Shown in pieces: positions 7,661 through 9,751 of a stretch of 9,751 nt of DNA. Under the pieces are notes generated by a model. That model was not told the DNA's origin. It was given only the letters and a program-made list of their open reading frames with translations, and did no database searches. The stretch is from Chitinophagaceae bacterium. Lineage in GTDB: Bacteria > Bacteroidota > Bacteroidia > Chitinophagales > Chitinophagaceae. The position numbers and the translations under genes are program-made. The stretch is from the NCBI GenBank assembly GCA_947461645.1, contig CANHMN010000050.1, positions 1 to 9,751 of the forward strand. The letters run 5' to 3'. Positions within the stretch are counted from its first letter, which is position 1. Each line of letters starts with the position of its first letter.

Positions 7661-8491
7661 ATGCGTACATTGAAACTCGTTTTGTTGGTATTTTGTTCCA
7701 TTTCTTTGTTTGTTTCCTGCAATAAATTCAGCAAGGTTCAAAAAAGCAAAGATTTCGGATATAAGCTGGAAAAAGCCGATGAGTATTTTGTAAACAAAAA
7801 ATACAGGTACGCTCAACAACTTTACGAAGAGTTGTTCAGCGTGTACAAAGGAACACAGAAGTTCGAAGATCTTTACTATAAATACGCTTACTGCTTTTTC
7901 AATGATGGCATGTACATGGAAGCGGAAAACTTATTCAAAGGATACCTTGAAGTCTTTCCTAACAGTTCTCATGCCGAAGAGGTTGATTACATGAGGGCAT
8001 ATTGCTTCTATAAGCAATCTCCAAAGATTGAACTTGAGCAAGTAAATTCCCTAAGAGCCATTGGAATGATGCAAACTTTCATCAACACACATCCGGGTTC
8101 TGAAAGAAACAAAGAAGCCACTGCCATTATTGATGAAATGCGTTTGAAGTTGGAGCAAAAGGAAGTTAAAGGGGCAAAGCTGTACTACGATTTGGGAGAA
8201 TTCAGAGCATCTGCAATCGCCTATACAACGTTGCTGAACAACTTCCCAGAATCAGCAAATGGGGATGAGTACAAATTCATGGTGGTGAAATCATACTTCA
8301 GGTTCGCTAAAATGAGCATTGTAACCAAGCAGGTGGAAAGGTTTGAAAAAGTTACGGAGGAGTACCTGGATTTTATGGATCGTTACCCAGATAGTAAATT
8401 GTTGAAAGAGGCTGAATCATTTAGCCAACAAAGTCTAAATCAAATTAAAGCAATACAAAATGAGCAAATTACGTCGTCACTTAGGCAGTAA
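7661..8491 (+). CDS. bamD: Outer membrane assembly lipoprotein BamD
   Basis: 276 residues. The N-terminus is a type II signal peptide: charged MRTLK, hydrophobic core, then LFVS before C20, the likely lipidated residue of the mature protein. The body is a run of TPR-like helix pairs, including LEKADEYFVNKKYRYAQQLY (36-55), DLYYKYAYCFFNDGMYMEAE (70-89), HAEEVDYMRAYCFYKQSP (104-121) and AKLYYDLGEFRASAIAYTTL (172-191). The final part has EYLDFMDRYPDSKLLKEAES. BamD sits on the periplasmic face of the outer membrane and works with the BamA barrel in inserting outer-membrane proteins. Length and TPR content fit Bacteroidota BamD, and the adjacent rpoZ and coaBC give the conserved gene order that supports the call. 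The 3' end overlaps rpoZ by 32 nt. Confidence 0.93.
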   Translation: MRTLKLVLLVFCSISLFVSCNKFSKVQKSKDFGYKLEKADEYFVNKKYRYAQQLYEELFSVYKGTQKFEDLYYKYAYCFFNDGMYMEAENLFKGYLEVFPNSSHAEEVDYMRAYCFYKQSPKIELEQVNSLRAIGMMQTFINTHPGSERNKEATAIIDEMRLKLEQKEVKGAKLYYDLGEFRASAIAYTTLLNNFPESANGDEYKFMVVKSYFRFAKMSIVTKQVERFEKVTEEYLDFMDRYPDSKLLKEAESFSQQSLNQIKAIQNEQITSSLRQ

Positions 8492-8801
8492 TACCAGTAG
8501 TTCGGTAGAACCTAAAAAGCTTTCTGATCTTAAAGACAAGACAGGAAACATTTATGAATCTATCGCTATTATTGCCAAAAGAGCCAATCAAATTAACATA
8601 GCGGTTAAAGAAGAATTGCACAATAAATTGGAAGAGTTTGCAAGCCACACGGATAGCTTGGAGGAAATTCATGAGAACAAAGAACAAATTGAAATTTCCC
8701 GCGCTTACGAGAGAATGCCTAATTCTGCGCTATTGGCCACTACAGAGTTTTTGGAAGACAAAGTTTATTTCAAGAAAAATGATGAAAATCTTTTTAGTTG
8801 A
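8460..8801 (+). CDS. rpoZ: RNA polymerase omega subunit, Bacteroidota RPB6-like type
   Basis: 113 residues. The core NIYESIAIIAKRANQI (30-45) is the conserved omega/RPB6 segment, with K40-R41-A42-N43-Q44-I45 as the near-invariant part; KEQIEISRAYERMPNSALLA (74-93) followed by EFLEDKVYF is the Bacteroidota-specific C-terminal part. Omega latches the beta-prime subunit during RNA polymerase assembly. The ATG at 8460 lies inside bamD; no other ATG, GTG or TTG occurs in frame before the conserved core, so the overlap looks real and implies translational coupling with bamD. The first 25 or so residues are basic and Ser-rich and probably flexible. An intrinsic terminator-like hairpin follows 47 nt after the stop. 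Confidence 0.93.
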   Translation: MSKLRRHLGSNTSSSVEPKKLSDLKDKTGNIYESIAIIAKRANQINIAVKEELHNKLEEFASHTDSLEEIHENKEQIEISRAYERMPNSALLATTEFLEDKVYFKKNDENLFS

Positions 8802-8848
8802 TTGATGGCTATTTATGTGTTCTTTTACATGATATAGTTTAATTTTAT

Positions 8849-8872
8849 ACCCGCTATTACGCGGGTTTTTTT
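8849..8872 (+). terminator. Intrinsic terminator-like hairpin abutting the coaBC start
   Basis: ACCCGC, loop TATTAC, GCGGGT then T-run to 8872: a 6-bp GC-rich stem followed by seven Ts, a good intrinsic terminator. The coaBC ATG begins at the next base (8873). It should end most bamD-rpoZ transcripts. Transcripts reaching coaBC either read through or begin close by, and the hairpin would lie directly before the start codon. Confidence 0.82.
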
Positions 8873-9751
8873 ATGCTCAAAGGAAAGAAAATATTATTGG
8901 CTGTTACCGGCAGTATTGCTGCTTACAAAGTACCTGCTTTGGTGAGGCTGCTCGTTAAAGAGGGTGCGGAGGTTAAAGTTATCATGACTCCTGCCGCAAC
9001 ACAATTTGTTGCACCACTAACTCTTTCTACACTTTCCAAGAATGAAGTGTTGTATGAACTTTCAGAAAACAATTCCTGGTCCAATCATGTGATGCTCGGA
9101 AGATGGGCAGATCTTATGCTTGTAGCGCCACTAAGCTGCAACTCACTTGCGAAAATGGCCAACGGACTATGCGATAATTTATTCACTGCAGTATACCTTT
9201 CCTCAGTGTGCAAAGTGGTTGTTGCTCCTGCTATGGATGAAGACATGTGGATGCATCCTTCAACACAAAACAACATTCAAAAAATAGAATCCTTCAGCAA
9301 TTACGTCATCCCTGTTGAAAAAGGTGAATTGGCGAGCGGATTGGTTGGCAGTGGCAGAATGGCTGAGCCGGATCATATTGTGGAATGGCTTGACCGTTAC
9401 TTTTCATTGCAACACCAATTGAAGGGTAAACGAGTATTGGTTACCGCCGGTCCCACACATGAAGCCATCGATCCAGTTCGTTTTATTGGAAACCACTCTT
9501 CCGGAAAAATGGGCGTTGCTCTTGCAGCAGCTTTTGCCGCAAGAGGTGCAGAGGTTACATTGGTTTGCGGCCCCGTACAAGTTGATGTGCCCCACAACAT
9601 CAATGTAATTAGAGTCACTTCAGCAGCCCAAATGTATACTGCCTGTATGGAAGTTTTTCCTGATTGCGATATCGCTGTAATGTCTGCCGCTGTTGCAGAC
9701 TATACAATAGAATTTGTTTCTGAACAAAAAATAAAAAAGTCGGAAGATGAG
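8873..9751 (+). CDS. coaBC: Bifunctional CoaBC (Dfp), partial, cut by window end
   Basis: The frame is open to the last base, giving 293 residues of about 400. It joins phosphopantothenate and cysteine (CoaB) and decarboxylates the product to 4'-phosphopantetheine (CoaC, FMN-dependent) in coenzyme A synthesis. CoaC part (1-180): AVTGSIAAYK (10-19), catalytic-type H72 in NHVMLGRWAD, the PASANT-type APLSCNSLAKMANG (85-98), APAMDEDMW (118-126) and the flap ELASGLVGSGRM (152-163). CoaB part from about 186: VLVTAGPTHEAIDPVRFIGN (188-207), SSGKMG (209-214) and SAAVADYT (271-278). The flap cysteine and the Asn of AMN, both important in E. coli Dfp, read S155 and D122 here; I believe this is common in Bacteroidota. 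The start follows a terminator T-run, and no good promoter is seen after rpoZ. Confidence 0.95.
   Translation, partial: MLKGKKILLAVTGSIAAYKVPALVRLLVKEGAEVKVIMTPAATQFVAPLTLSTLSKNEVLYELSENNSWSNHVMLGRWADLMLVAPLSCNSLAKMANGLCDNLFTAVYLSSVCKVVVAPAMDEDMWMHPSTQNNIQKIESFSNYVIPVEKGELASGLVGSGRMAEPDHIVEWLDRYFSLQHQLKGKRVLVTAGPTHEAIDPVRFIGNHSSGKMGVALAAAFAARGAEVTLVCGPVQVDVPHNINVIRVTSAAQMYTACMEVFPDCDIAVMSAAVADYTIEFVSEQKIKKSEDE

Noticed and set aside
7516..7819. Minus-strand ORFs of 69-72 aa overlapping the bamD start
   Set aside because: They overlap a well-supported gene, have no recognisable domain and no start-proximal signals; shadow frames.
9085..9618. Minus-strand ORFs inside coaBC
   Set aside because: Antisense frames of a clear coaBC gene on the plus strand.

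Overview
The window reads as an ordinary chromosomal segment of a Bacteroidota bacterium, probably of the Chitinophagales/Sphingobacteriales/Saprospirales type. The evidence is the bamD-rpoZ-coaBC gene order, an RPB6-like omega subunit of the Bacteroidota kind, absence of Shine-Dalgarno sequences before the starts, several TAnnTTTG (-7) promoter elements, and a moderately AT-rich composition. There are no tRNA or rRNA genes, transposases, phage genes or CRISPR repeats.

Layout. (1) 1-863: the 3' part of an ABC-2 type transporter permease on +. (2) 870-3428 on the minus strand: a three-gene run, transcribed from right to left, of a small membrane protein with a channel-like hairpin, queG (epoxyqueuosine reductase, apparently TTG-initiated) and anmK (anhydro-N-acetylmuramic acid kinase). 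It converges on the permease with only 6 bp between the two stop codons. (3) 3612-6215: clpB on +, full length, divergent from the minus run. (4) 6216-6419: an AT-rich intergenic region with two clear dyads and a promoter-like element. (5) 6420-7154: a cytoplasmic DsbA/thioredoxin-fold protein whose active site is SxxC and which carries a long lysine-rich tail, followed by a strong bidirectional terminator. (6) 7308-7463 on minus: a 51-residue membrane protein gene with its own -7 element. (7) 7661-9751: bamD, rpoZ (overlapping bamD by 32 nt) and coaBC (cut by the window end), with an intrinsic terminator-like hairpin whose T-run touches the coaBC start codon.

Functionally this is mostly housekeeping: protein disaggregation (ClpB), outer-membrane assembly (BamD), transcription (omega), coenzyme A synthesis (CoaBC), tRNA queuosine synthesis (QueG) and cell-wall recycling (AnmK). 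I found no new multi-gene system. The items most worth a second look are the SxxC thioredoxin-fold protein with a histone-like tail, the channel-like small membrane protein, two substitutions at CoaC active-site positions, and the terminator placed on the coaBC start codon.
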